Shown in pieces: positions 39,894-50,157 of a stretch of 64,000 bases of DNA. Where the stretch lies: NCBI RefSeq assembly GCF_012927165.1, contig NZ_JABBGA010000004.1, positions 62,001 to 126,000 of the forward strand. The letters are read 5' to 3'. The notes below the pieces were generated by a model. It was not told the origin of the DNA, made no database searches, and saw only the letters and a list, made by a program, of their open reading frames with translations. Position 1 is the first letter of the stretch. Every line of letters begins with the position of its first letter. The position numbers were made by a program, and so were the translations under genes. The stretch comes from Zoogloea dura (GTDB lineage: Bacteria; Pseudomonadota; Gammaproteobacteria; Burkholderiales; Rhodocyclaceae).

Positions 39894-40795
39894 CGGCCCG
39901 CCGTCCGGATCGCCTGAATCATCGGCGATGCAGAGACCACGTGCGGATCAAAGGGGTGCTCGCCGCGCTGAAAGAAATCGAGAATCCGGCGCACGTAGTT
40001 CTGCGTCTCCTTGTAGGGAGGAACCCCACGATAACGATCCACGGCCCCTTCTCCGGCGTTGTATCCCGCCACGGCCAGCGCCACGTTGCCCTGGTAATAG
40101 GCCAGCAGCCAACGCAGATAGGCCAGCCCGCCCTTGATGTTCTGCACTGGGTCGTAGCTGTCCCGGACGTTGAAGCGCAGGGCGGTTTCGGGAATCAATT
40201 GCATCACCCCCATGGCGTTCTTCGGGGAAGTGGCGTTCGGATCGAAATTGGACTCTGTCGTTGCAATGGCCAGGGCCAGCCGCGGCTCAATGGAGAAGCG
40301 CGGCGCCAGCGTCGTGATCAACTGCACGAGCTTTCTTTTCTGCTCGGGAAGGGAGGCCAGATACTTCTGGGTGTCCCAGGTGTCCCGCGCCGAAAACGCC
40401 CAGTCGGCCGTACGGGCCTGCAGGCAATCGGGCGCAGCACCGGTATACACGCCAACAAACCTGCGGGCCTTCTCAGCCTCGTCATGGCCCTTGAACAGAG
40501 CCATCTCGAAGAGGGTCGCCGCATAGCCATCATCACGGGGTACGCCGCGACCGTTGGCATACATCCAGCCGAGGTTGTACATCGCCTCGGCACTTCCGCC
40601 CCGGGCCGCATCGCAATACAGATCGGCCGCGAGTTCCGGATCACGGGGAACACCCTCGCCATGCTCGTAGGCCAGCGCCTGATCGACGAGCTGACGAAGC
40701 TCCAGGACGCGCGACTCCTCCTGGCTGGCCAGCCCGGGCCCGGCCACCAGGCCAAGCCCTGCGGCCAGGATGCCAAGAAGTGCGCGAAGACCCAT
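39890..40795 (-). CDS. Lytic transglycosylase with Sel1/TPR-like repeats
   Basis: A 301-residue exported protein: signal MGLRALLGILAAGLGLVAGPGLA, then Sel1-like repeats (AADLYCDAARGGSAEAMYNLGWMYANGRGVP, abbreviated here by its positions about 60-90). An SLT domain follows (about 150-280), with the catalytic Glu in AIATTESNFDPNA and the motifs NAMGVMQLIPETA and VAGYNAGEGAV. It cleaves peptidoglycan. The neighbours are an overlapping protease gene downstream and the UDP-sugar dehydrogenase upstream. Confidence 0.9.
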   Translation of the reverse strand: MGLRALLGILAAGLGLVAGPGLASQEESRVLELRQLVDQALAYEHGEGVPRDPELAADLYCDAARGGSAEAMYNLGWMYANGRGVPRDDGYAATLFEMALFKGHDEAEKARRFVGVYTGAAPDCLQARTADWAFSARDTWDTQKYLASLPEQKRKLVQLITTLAPRFSIEPRLALAIATTESNFDPNATSPKNAMGVMQLIPETALRFNVRDSYDPVQNIKGGLAYLRWLLAYYQGNVALAVAGYNAGEGAVDRYRGVPPYKETQNYVRRILDFFQRGEHPFDPHVVSASPMIQAIRTAGR

Positions 40796-40818
40796 GACCC
40801 GCCCCCCTGCCGCCCTGC

Positions 40819-42099
<1,281 letters not shown>

Positions 42100-42136
42100 G
42101 AACTGTTCCTGAAGAAATTAACTTGAATCGATTGAT

Positions 42137-44926
42137 TTAGAGAGAGCTGAGGAGTTGCTCCATCTCCTTGCGGCCGGAGGTGTTCTCCGGCACAACCTTC
42201 AAACCGGCCTCCAGCATCTTGCGAGCGCCATCCTTGTCGCCGGTCTTGATCAGCGCCTTGGCAAGGTTCAAGCGTAGCTGAGGCTGATTCGGGCCCAGGC
42301 TCACAGCCTTCTTGAGCGACTCCACGCCCTTTGCCGTATCACCGCCCTCCATCTGCAGAACACCCAGCGTATCGAGGACTACAGGGCTGTTCGGCGCCAG
42401 TGCCGCCGCCTGCTGAGCGACCGAGAGAGCACTCTTGTCATTGAGCTTGCCCAGCACCCAGGCCAGGTTGTTGAGCAACATGGCGTTCTTGGGAGCGATC
42501 TCGAGCATCTGGCGATACTGCTGAGCAGCCGAATCGTATTTCTTCTCGACAAGCGATCGCTCGGCCAGGTAGGTCCGCACCGTGAGGTCCTTGGGGTTGG
42601 CCCGCAGCCACTCAGAAATCTGCTTGGACGCTTCCTGCGTCTGCCCCGCAGCAAGACGCGCGTTGTGCAGACGAACAAGAGGTTGCACGCTCTTGTCACG
42701 TTTGTAGGCTTCCTCGAACGCGGCGACCGCCTCGAGGGGCTTCTTCAAGGACGTCTGCACTTCGCCTTCCAGCATGTAGCCGATGGGCGAATCCTTGCGC
42801 TGACGCTGAACTTCCCGGACCTGGGCCACAGCTGCGTCGCCACGATTGGTCGTGACCAGCACGGCAATCAGGCGTTGTTGCGCGTCGAGGGCATCAGGCT
42901 TGATCGCCAGCGCCTTGCGCAGGTTCTGTTCGGCGGAGGAAAGATCCTTGCCGGCGGTGTAGATATCCGCCAGTGCGATCAGCGGAACGATCGAATTGGG
43001 GACCCGCGTCGCAAGCTTGCCGTAGGTGCTCTGGGCCTGCTGCATTTCCCCCGCTGCGACCTGGGCGCGCCCCAGCAGGTCGAGTACGGAAGGATCTTCC
43101 GGAGCAGATGCCGCAGCCTCCTGGGACAGCACCAGAGCGCGCTTCGTATCGCCGGCCTGCGCCAGCATGCGGACCAGGGCCATACGTACCGGCAGTGAGG
43201 TCGGATTGGCTGTCAGGCCTTTCTCGAGCACGGCCTGCACATCCTTGACCTGAGTGCCCGTCATGGCCAGGAACTCGGCGTACTGCAGATACCCCTGCGG
43301 GTTGTTGGGGTTCTTGTCGACGAAGGTCTCGAAGCGCTTGCGGGCGCTGTCGAGCTGCTTGGCCTGGATATCCAGGCGCGCCAGGTTGTTGACCGCCGGC
43401 AGGAAGTCGGGCTTCAATTCCAAGGCTTTCTCGAAGGCCTGGCGGGCACCGGCAATGTCCTTTGTGGCCAGCAGCACCCCCCCCTTCATGTTGAAGGTGA
43501 TCGGATCCTTCGGCTTCTTCTTTTCCAGGACCTGCACCGCAGCCATGGCCTTCGCCGTCTCGTTGCGCCGGAGATGCGCCATGATCAGGGTGATGTCTGC
43601 CTGGATATTGTCCGCATCGAGCGCCGATGCAGCTTCGAGATCCTGGAAAGCCTGGTCGGACTCACCGCTGGCAAGTCGGGTCAGGCCAAGGCGGGTGCGA
43701 TAACCCGCGTTGCCCGGATCACTCTTCGCCGCCCGACTGAAAAACTCCTCGGAACGCTTGAAGTCCCCGTTCATGGCATAGACCTGCCCGGCCAAGCTCA
43801 AGACGGCGACGTCGTCAGACTGGTCCTTGAGCAGGGGTTGCAGGCCGTCCAGCGCCCGCCCCGTGTCACGCAGGCCCAGATAGGACGACACCAGCAAGCG
43901 GCGGGCGTAGACATGGTTCGGCACCTTGGCCAGCACCTTGTTGAGGTTCTCCTGGGCCTGCACGAAATCATTGCGCTGAAGCTGAAGCGCCGAAACCATC
44001 ATCAGGGACGGTACGTGATCGGGCGCCACGCGCAGGACCTGAAGGATGGTGTCGTAGGCTTCCTTGGTCTTGCCCCGCTTGAAGTCGACGAAGGCCTGCA
44101 GATACAGGGCCAGCGGATGGTTGCCAACCGCCTTGCGCAAAGCACCGATCTTGGCTTGGGCATCGTCAAGCTTGTTCAGGCGGATCTGCAACGAAACCAC
44201 ACTCTGGTAGGCGGCGATGTCGGTGGGGCGCGCAGCGATCACCGCCTCGAAATCGGTGATCGCCTCCTGCGGCCGCCCCTTGATCAGCATCAGGTCGCCC
44301 CGCAGGGCATGGGCCTCGGGCAGCTTTGGATCGGCCTTGAGAACATCATCGATATCGGCCAGCGCACCATCGAAATCCTTGTCGACAGCTTTCAGGCGGG
44401 CCAGGCCGACACGCGCGGGGGCGTAGCCCGCCAAGGCCTTCAGCGCTGCCTGGAACTCTTCCTGGGCCGCCGGACGCTTGCCTTGCACCAGCTGGGCAAA
44501 ACCCCTGGAGGTAAACAGGCTGGCTTTGGCTTCGGAGGTGATCAGCTTTTCAGTCGACAGCTCGACAACGACACGCTGCCCCTGGCCGGAGTTCAACAGC
44601 GCTTGCGCCAGCGCGGGAACGACCAGATCCGGCTTGAAGCCGGCATCGTTGGCCCTCACGAACTCCTTCTCGGCACTCGCGTAGTCTCCCTGGTCCATGT
44701 AGACCTTGCCCAGCAGATAGCGGGCCTCGGCGAGGTTGGGATCTTTCTGCAGGGCATTCTTCAACTGAATGGAGGCCGCGCTCCGATCCTCCTTGGCCAT
44801 GTAGTCCTTGGCCGAGGCGATCATGGACTCAGGACTGTCGCTACAGGCGGCCAGCAGAAGGGCACATAGGGCACTGACGGCAGTATTTCGCAGCCTGTTA
44901 CGTTTGGTCTGGGAACGCATCTGCAT
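42137..44926 (-). CDS. prsT: PEP-CTERM/XrtA-system TPR lipoprotein PrsT
   Basis: About 929 residues from the ATG at 44926 (MQMRSQTKRNRLRN, with AAGGA upstream). A lipoprotein signal ends in ALCALLLAACSDSPESM (lipobox LAAC). Nearly the whole remainder is TPR repeats; for example, QLKNALQKDPNLAEARYLLG is the first. This matches PrsT, found next to PrsR and PrsK in exosortase-containing Betaproteobacteria. It is presumably anchored in the outer membrane and part of exopolysaccharide export. It lies 11 nt after prsR. An open frame upstream to 45166 overlaps prsR and is not coding. Confidence 0.85.
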   Translation of the reverse strand: MQMRSQTKRNRLRNTAVSALCALLLAACSDSPESMIASAKDYMAKEDRSAASIQLKNALQKDPNLAEARYLLGKVYMDQGDYASAEKEFVRANDAGFKPDLVVPALAQALLNSGQGQRVVVELSTEKLITSEAKASLFTSRGFAQLVQGKRPAAQEEFQAALKALAGYAPARVGLARLKAVDKDFDGALADIDDVLKADPKLPEAHALRGDLMLIKGRPQEAITDFEAVIAARPTDIAAYQSVVSLQIRLNKLDDAQAKIGALRKAVGNHPLALYLQAFVDFKRGKTKEAYDTILQVLRVAPDHVPSLMMVSALQLQRNDFVQAQENLNKVLAKVPNHVYARRLLVSSYLGLRDTGRALDGLQPLLKDQSDDVAVLSLAGQVYAMNGDFKRSEEFFSRAAKSDPGNAGYRTRLGLTRLASGESDQAFQDLEAASALDADNIQADITLIMAHLRRNETAKAMAAVQVLEKKKPKDPITFNMKGGVLLATKDIAGARQAFEKALELKPDFLPAVNNLARLDIQAKQLDSARKRFETFVDKNPNNPQGYLQYAEFLAMTGTQVKDVQAVLEKGLTANPTSLPVRMALVRMLAQAGDTKRALVLSQEAAASAPEDPSVLDLLGRAQVAAGEMQQAQSTYGKLATRVPNSIVPLIALADIYTAGKDLSSAEQNLRKALAIKPDALDAQQRLIAVLVTTNRGDAAVAQVREVQRQRKDSPIGYMLEGEVQTSLKKPLEAVAAFEEAYKRDKSVQPLVRLHNARLAAGQTQEASKQISEWLRANPKDLTVRTYLAERSLVEKKYDSAAQQYRQMLEIAPKNAMLLNNLAWVLGKLNDKSALSVAQQAAALAPNSPVVLDTLGVLQMEGGDTAKGVESLKKAVSLGPNQPQLRLNLAKALIKTGDKDGARKMLEAGLKVVPENTSGRKEMEQLLSSL

Positions 44927-44937
44927 GGATCCTTGAA

Positions 44938-46308
44938 TCACGTTGAAATTTCTTTCTTCAGTCCGAAGCGGTTCATCAAATCGTAGAGGGTCGGCCGGCT
45001 GATGCCGAGCACTTCGGCAGCCCTCGCAACATTGCCATTGACCCGGGCCATGACGCGCACCACGGCGCGCCGCTCGGCCTCTTCCCGCACCACGCGCAGG
45101 TTCAGCGCCTCGAGGGCTTCGGTCTCGCCCTCCAGGCCAACCCCCACATCCTCGGCGGTGATGCAATTGCCGTCAGCCATGATCACCGAGCGCTTGATGG
45201 CATTCTCGAGTTCGCGGATGTTCCCTGGCCAGCGGTGGGTCTCGATCGCCTGCACTGCATCATCCGTGAGAGACAGCGAACCCCTCCCGTGATGTGCCGC
45301 GAAACGCTGGACGAAGGCATGGGCGAGCAGTACCGCGTCGCCGTCCCGATCACGCAGCGCAGGAATATCCACCACGATCTCGGCAAGGCGATAGTAGAGA
45401 TCCTCGCGGAAGCGGCCGGCCTGGATCAGGCCCTTCACGTCCTGGTGGGTGGCGCAGACGATCCGCACATCGACCGGGATCTCCTCGCGACCGCCAATCC
45501 GCTCGATGACCCGCTCCTGCAGGAAGCGCAGCAGCTTGGCCTGCAGCGGCATCGGCAGGTCGCCGATTTCATCGAGGAACAGGGTGCCCTTGTTGGCGAC
45601 CTCGATCTTGCCGAGGGTCTGCTTCACGGCGCCCGTAAAGGCACCCTTCTCGTAACCGAAGAGTTCGCTTTCGAGAAGATTCTCCGGGATCGCAGCGCAG
45701 TTGATCGCCACAAAACGCTCGTTGCGGCGGGGAGACAGTTCGTGCAGGCCGCGGGCCAGGACTTCCTTGCCGGTACCGCTCTCGCCGAGCAGCATCACGG
45801 TGACGTTGGCCGAGGCCACCCGTTCAATCAGGCGACAGACCTTGAGCATCCCGGCATCCCGCGTGATGACGCCAGACAGGGCACTGCCCTGCTGGATCTT
45901 CAGGCGACGGTTATCCTGCTGCAGGTCGTACATCCGCAACGCCCGGTCCAGGGTCAGGGTCAGGAGCTCCGGCTCGAAGGGCTTCGCAAAGAAGTCATAG
46001 GCCCCCATGCCCACGGCACGCACCGCGTTCTCGCGGTCATGCTGGCCGGTAAGCACGACCACCTTGGTGTCCGGAGCGAGGGCAAGGATCTCGCCCAGCA
46101 GCCGGAAGCCCTCGGTCACATCATCGGGTGCCGGCGGCAAGCCAAGATCCATGGTTACCAGAGCCGGTTCATGGCGACGCAACTGGGCGATAGCCTCCTC
46201 CCGGTTGTTCGCCACTACGGTCTCGAACTGATCGAAGGCCCAGCGCATCTGCTTCTGCAGTGCGGGGTCGTCCTCCACGATCAGCAATGTCCTGCGTTTT
46301 TCAGTCAT
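44938..46308 (-). CDS. prsR: PEP-CTERM-box response regulator PrsR (sigma-54 activator)
   Basis: A 456-residue NtrC-type regulator. The receiver domain (1-120) has [25 protein letters not shown] (phospho-Asp) and FFAKPFEP. The AAA+ domain (about 135-375) has Walker [16 protein letters not shown], the sigma-54 loop [12 protein letters not shown] and Walker [14 protein letters not shown] Fis-type HTH ends the protein ([21 protein letters not shown]). I chose the ATG at 46308 ([13 protein letters not shown]). It lies 4 nt after prsK and is its likely partner. It should activate sigma-54 promoters of PEP-CTERM/EPS genes. Confidence 0.9.
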   Translation of the reverse strand: MTEKRRTLLIVEDDPALQKQMRWAFDQFETVVANNREEAIAQLRRHEPALVTMDLGLPPAPDDVTEGFRLLGEILALAPDTKVVVLTGQHDRENAVRAVGMGAYDFFAKPFEPELLTLTLDRALRMYDLQQDNRRLKIQQGSALSGVITRDAGMLKVCRLIERVASANVTVMLLGESGTGKEVLARGLHELSPRRNERFVAINCAAIPENLLESELFGYEKGAFTGAVKQTLGKIEVANKGTLFLDEIGDLPMPLQAKLLRFLQERVIERIGGREEIPVDVRIVCATHQDVKGLIQAGRFREDLYYRLAEIVVDIPALRDRDGDAVLLAHAFVQRFAAHHGRGSLSLTDDAVQAIETHRWPGNIRELENAIKRSVIMADGNCITAEDVGVGLEGETEALEALNLRVVREEAERRAVVRVMARVNGNVARAAEVLGISRPTLYDLMNRFGLKKEIST

Positions 46309-46312
46309 ATTT

Positions 46313-48409
46313 CTAGTTTGCCACCGCTTCGTTACCGCTGTTCCTGACGGTCTCGGCAAGAGGCAGGCGAATGTCAAAGCGGGATCCTGATCCGACCTCG
46401 CTGTGCACCACCAGATGGCCCCCCAGCTCTCGCACGTACTGCTGCGATTCGTAGGCTCCTATCCCCATGCCACTTGCCTTGGTTGTCTGGAAAGGCTTGA
46501 ACAACTGATCCCGTATGAATGCTGCAGACATGCCCGACCCCGTATCGCGCACCGTGATGCAGGCCTGCTTACTCTCCTGGGATAGTTCGACTGACACACT
46601 ACCATGCTCGGAAGTTGCGTCGAGGGCATTTTGCACGATATGGCCGAGGATACGCTCAAGTCGTTCCGCATGGGCAAGCACGGCAAGCTCGGGTGCCCCG
46701 TCACTGAAACTCAGCCGCGGATAGAACATCCGCTTCGACTGGACGATATGCTCGAGCAGACTCTTGAGCGCAACCGGTTTGCGCTGATTGATCGGCGTCT
46801 TCTCCATCAACTGGGCCATCAGTCCGCGCATGCGCTCCTCCACGTGGCGCACGGTATCCAGCATGTCGGCCTGAAACTCCGGATTATCCTTGTGACGCTC
46901 CGCGTTGCGCAGCATCAGGGACATCTGCGCAACCAGGTTCTTCAGATCATGCACCACGAAAGCGGACATCCGGTTGAAGGCATCGAACTTGCGAGCCTCG
47001 ATCAGGGCTTCGGTGGCCTGCATCCGCGCAAAGTAACTGGCGGCCTGGCGCCCTGCCGTCTTGAGCAGATCGAGAACCTCCCAATTGACATCCACGGGGG
47101 TGCGCGGCGTCAGGAGCATCACGAAACCGACCAGGACACCCGACGAAATCAGCGGAACAATCAACCACATGTCGGCAATTTCAGAGGCCCACTCCGGCAC
47201 GCCGGCTTCGCTCTCCCGGGACATCCCGCTGCGCATCTGCTCAAGATTGACGACCCATTCACGCTCCCTGAGGAAGCGGCAGAAATCAGAATCCTCATGC
47301 TCGACAACACCACTATGGGGCATATTGAGACGCGCCTGCTGGCTGAAGTTACCATCCGCCCCTCTCAACCAGACGCCTCCGCCAGGACTCTCCACCAGAT
47401 CAGACAGCGCCTTGACCACCGACTCCCCCAGACTGGAGCCATCTCCGGCGACAGAAAGCGCCTGGGTCACACCCAACCACTCCGTACGGTAGTCATACCG
47501 GTAAGCGAAGAAATGCTTGGCCAGAAGAACACGCAAACGTGCCCTGAACGCCCCCGAAAATGCGAGCACCACCAGCGACAAGGCTCCCCCGAAGAGCAGC
47601 ACGAGCTGCATGGCTTCGCCCCATTCGCCACCGAAGTAGCGCATGTAGTAGCCCGCACCTGCAATCAGCAGCAGATAGAGCCCCGACGCCGCAAGGGCTG
47701 TCGAATGGAAGACCACATGACGGGAAACCGCGATCCGGAAAGTCCATTCTGGATTGCGCGATGCGGAAATCGCCACCAATGGAATGGTGAGGGAGTGAGC
47801 CAAGCCGCGGACACTCCAGACAACCGGATCCAGACGACTGAACATCAAGGCGTCCGCAAACATATACACATCGAACGCGAACAAGCTCCCCAGGGCCAGG
47901 GCAACCGGCTTGCCTCCCCAGCGGGAACGTTCCGGGATGGAGCGGTAGAAGAACTCAAGCAGGACCAGGCCATAAACAGCCGTGAACAGTGAAGTGCCGG
48001 CCCAGGTCCGCAGCGGCGTGCCGTACACCGGAAACCTGAGAGAAAGGCACAGCACACCGAAGGCGGCAAGCGACACCACGGCCATCGTCACCAGACGCGG
48101 CCACTGGGGCACCACGACCTCTCCCTCCAGCGCGGAGGGCTGGCGCAGCAATGCCACCAGGAAAGCGAACCACCCCCCCATGCGGAGGACATCCAGCAGA
48201 TTGGCCAGCTGGAAGAGCCAGGCCCAGCCCAGCACAGCAAAAAGCCAGTTCAGGGCGGCCCAGGCTACGCTGATCCCTACGGCGACAATCAGGAAACCGC
48301 CGCGGGACCCCTGTTTCCAGGCGAGCCCCAGATAGATGCCGAACAAGGCATGAGCGACTGCGGCGGCGGCATAGCTCCACACCGGCACTTGCGAGAAAGT
48401 GGATTCCAT
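46313..48409 (-). CDS. prsK: PEP-CTERM/XrtA-system sensor histidine kinase PrsK
   Basis: A 698-residue membrane kinase. The N-terminal part (about 1-290) has eight or more hydrophobic helices (for example AAAAVAHALFGIYLGLAW). A GAF-like region follows (about 310-470). The dimerisation domain has the phospho-His in SAFVVHDLKNLVAQMSLML, and the ATPase domain has GIGAYESQQYVRELGGHL. This fits PrsK, the partner of PrsR. It ends 4 nt before the prsR ATG. The terminator of the upstream gene precedes it by about 20 nt, so prsK has its own promoter or depends on readthrough. Confidence 0.88.
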   Translation of the reverse strand: MESTFSQVPVWSYAAAAVAHALFGIYLGLAWKQGSRGGFLIVAVGISVAWAALNWLFAVLGWAWLFQLANLLDVLRMGGWFAFLVALLRQPSALEGEVVVPQWPRLVTMAVVSLAAFGVLCLSLRFPVYGTPLRTWAGTSLFTAVYGLVLLEFFYRSIPERSRWGGKPVALALGSLFAFDVYMFADALMFSRLDPVVWSVRGLAHSLTIPLVAISASRNPEWTFRIAVSRHVVFHSTALAASGLYLLLIAGAGYYMRYFGGEWGEAMQLVLLFGGALSLVVLAFSGAFRARLRVLLAKHFFAYRYDYRTEWLGVTQALSVAGDGSSLGESVVKALSDLVESPGGGVWLRGADGNFSQQARLNMPHSGVVEHEDSDFCRFLREREWVVNLEQMRSGMSRESEAGVPEWASEIADMWLIVPLISSGVLVGFVMLLTPRTPVDVNWEVLDLLKTAGRQAASYFARMQATEALIEARKFDAFNRMSAFVVHDLKNLVAQMSLMLRNAERHKDNPEFQADMLDTVRHVEERMRGLMAQLMEKTPINQRKPVALKSLLEHIVQSKRMFYPRLSFSDGAPELAVLAHAERLERILGHIVQNALDATSEHGSVSVELSQESKQACITVRDTGSGMSAAFIRDQLFKPFQTTKASGMGIGAYESQQYVRELGGHLVVHSEVGSGSRFDIRLPLAETVRNSGNEAVAN

Positions 48410-48425
48410 CAGGCCTCGGTCAACG

Positions 48426-48458
48426 AAAAAAGACGCCCCCGACCAGGTCGGGAGCGTC
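48426..48458 (-). terminator. Rho-independent terminator after the EpsB-like gene
   Basis: On the minus strand, a 12-bp stem (48432-48443 with 48447-48458, one G-T pair) with loop CTG is followed by six T (48426-48431). It lies 33 nt after the stop codon and upstream of prsK. Confidence 0.92.
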
Positions 48459-48491
48459 CGGCTTTACTCCGGGTGCCGGAGCCTTGCCGGG

Positions 48492-49877
48492 TCAGTGCGC
48501 CCCATCGCCGGTCAGCACGACCCGTACTGTCTCGAAGAGGACCACGGTATCGAGAAACAGCGTGTGGTTCTTGACGTAATAAAGATCGTACTGCAGCTTG
48601 TTGATTGCATCATCCACCGAGGAGCCGTACTGGTAGCGGACCTGGGCCCAGCCCGTCACACCCGGCTTGACGCAGTGGCGGACGGCATAGAAAGGAATGT
48701 CACGGGTCAGCTGATCGACAAAGAAGGGGCGTTCGGGCCGCGGGCCGACCAGGCTCATGTCGCCCTTCAGCACATTGAACAGCTGCGGCAGCTCATCGAT
48801 GCGGACCTTGCGGATGAACCGGCCGACACGGGTCACACGGTCATCATTGGCCGCCGCCCAACGGGGCTTGCCATCGCGTTCGGCGTCACGACGCATGCTG
48901 CGGAACTTGGTCACCTTGAAGAGGCGCCCCCCCAGACCGACGCGCTCCTGACGGTAGAAGACCGGCGCGCCATCCTCGATCACGATCATGAGCGCAGCCA
49001 GGATCATCACGGGGGTGGCCAGCACGAGCAGGATCAGGGACACCACGATGTCGAAGACGCGCTTGACGAGAGTGCGTCCCCAGCCCTGCCGGAAACCTTC
49101 ACCGTAGATCAACCAGCTCGCCCGCAGCGAATCGATGCGCACCTGACCCCGTACACGCTCAAAGAAGCTGGACAGGTCGAGCACCTTGATGCCCGCCATC
49201 TTGCAGTCAAGCAACTCACGCAGGGGGATCACTCCGCCACGCCGCTCCTTCAGGGCCACGATGATCTCGTCGACACGCAGATGGTTGGCAGCCGCCAGCA
49301 GGTTGCCGTCGAAATGGACGACACGCTTCGGATCGACACGGACATCCTCTCCCGGACCTGCGGGATAGAAGCCCACCACCTGCAGGCTGCTGTTTGCCGG
49401 ATGCGTCAGAGCATGCTCCACCGCCACGGCGTCCGCGCCGGTGCCAATCACCATGATACGTTTCACCAACACTCCTGCTCCCACACGCCTGACGGCAAAT
49501 CCACGAACGGCAACGACGAACCCGAGCAGCACCACCACATTGATTTCCATCGCATCGTGGGCAAATTCGCCCCACGGAAGAACCCGGAAGATACCGTAGG
49601 CAACGGGAATGCTCAGCGCGATGGACATGACCACCCGCATCAAGGTGTCGCGGAAGTTACCACCAAATCCCGTCCGATAGAGCCCGAGCGCACCATTGAG
49701 GATCATCATGGTGACGGCAAATGCCAGCGCCGACGGCACCACTTCCGCCACCAGACCCGCATCCAGCCTGCTCTGAAGGCCAAACACCACCATCACGGCA
49801 ACAAACAGCAGGAGTGCATCGAAGAGCACCTGCAACACCGTGTTCGACGGAACGTAATGATTGAACAGTTTCAGCAT
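48492..49877 (-). CDS. epsB: Undecaprenyl-phosphate sugar phosphotransferase (EpsB/WcaJ-like)
   Basis: A 461-residue polyprenyl-phosphate glycosyl-1-phosphate transferase that starts exopolysaccharide synthesis. The N-terminal half has four or five transmembrane helices and a CoA-binding-like Rossmann segment ([17 protein letters not shown]). The C-terminal catalytic domain (about 255-455) has [66 protein letters not shown] and [17 protein letters not shown]. This is the type present in XrtA/PEP-CTERM EPS clusters. It is followed by a strong terminator and then prsK. The symbol is by analogy. Confidence 0.88.
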   Translation of the reverse strand: MLKLFNHYVPSNTVLQVLFDALLLFVAVMVVFGLQSRLDAGLVAEVVPSALAFAVTMMILNGALGLYRTGFGGNFRDTLMRVVMSIALSIPVAYGIFRVLPWGEFAHDAMEINVVVLLGFVVAVRGFAVRRVGAGVLVKRIMVIGTGADAVAVEHALTHPANSSLQVVGFYPAGPGEDVRVDPKRVVHFDGNLLAAANHLRVDEIIVALKERRGGVIPLRELLDCKMAGIKVLDLSSFFERVRGQVRIDSLRASWLIYGEGFRQGWGRTLVKRVFDIVVSLILLVLATPVMILAALMIVIEDGAPVFYRQERVGLGGRLFKVTKFRSMRRDAERDGKPRWAAANDDRVTRVGRFIRKVRIDELPQLFNVLKGDMSLVGPRPERPFFVDQLTRDIPFYAVRHCVKPGVTGWAQVRYQYGSSVDDAINKLQYDLYYVKNHTLFLDTVVLFETVRVVLTGDGAH

Positions 49878-50157
49878 CTCGAGCTCCAGTCGCCCCGCGG
49901 GGACGACGATCCATGCAAATCAGATGACCAGGAGAGCCGCAGATTTTGCAACCCTGTGAAAAAGCGGTTAATTGTTCATGAAGATCGAATTCCGACCCTG
50001 CATCAAAGACCCGCCCGACTTGCCAAATGCGTGAGAAATCGTATGGCTGCACGATAGCGCGAAGCGGCCGGGACGCCCGTGATCCCCGTCACGCAAAAAA
50101 AATATTTCACGGTCGGCACGCCCCCCGGAACAACCCATATCGGGCGCCTGGCGCTCC
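49878..50157. other. Intergenic region between kup and the EpsB-like gene
   Basis: About 280 nt with no credible reading frame. It should hold the promoter of the EpsB-like gene, but no clear sigma-70 pair or correctly spaced sigma-54 pair was found. A small inverted repeat CGTGA-TCCCCG-TCACG (around 50080-50095) lies next to an A-run. On the minus strand the T-run would precede the stem, so it does not act as a kup terminator. Confidence 0.5.

Noticed and set aside
49914-49930. Sigma-54-like promoter upstream of the EpsB-like gene (GG ... GC on the minus strand)
   Set aside because: The GG and GC elements are separated by 11 nt rather than 10, and the -24 box is a poor match.
48399-50057. 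552-codon plus-strand frame opposite the EpsB-like gene
   Set aside because: Antisense to a clear glycosyltransferase and very His-rich, as antisense frames often are.
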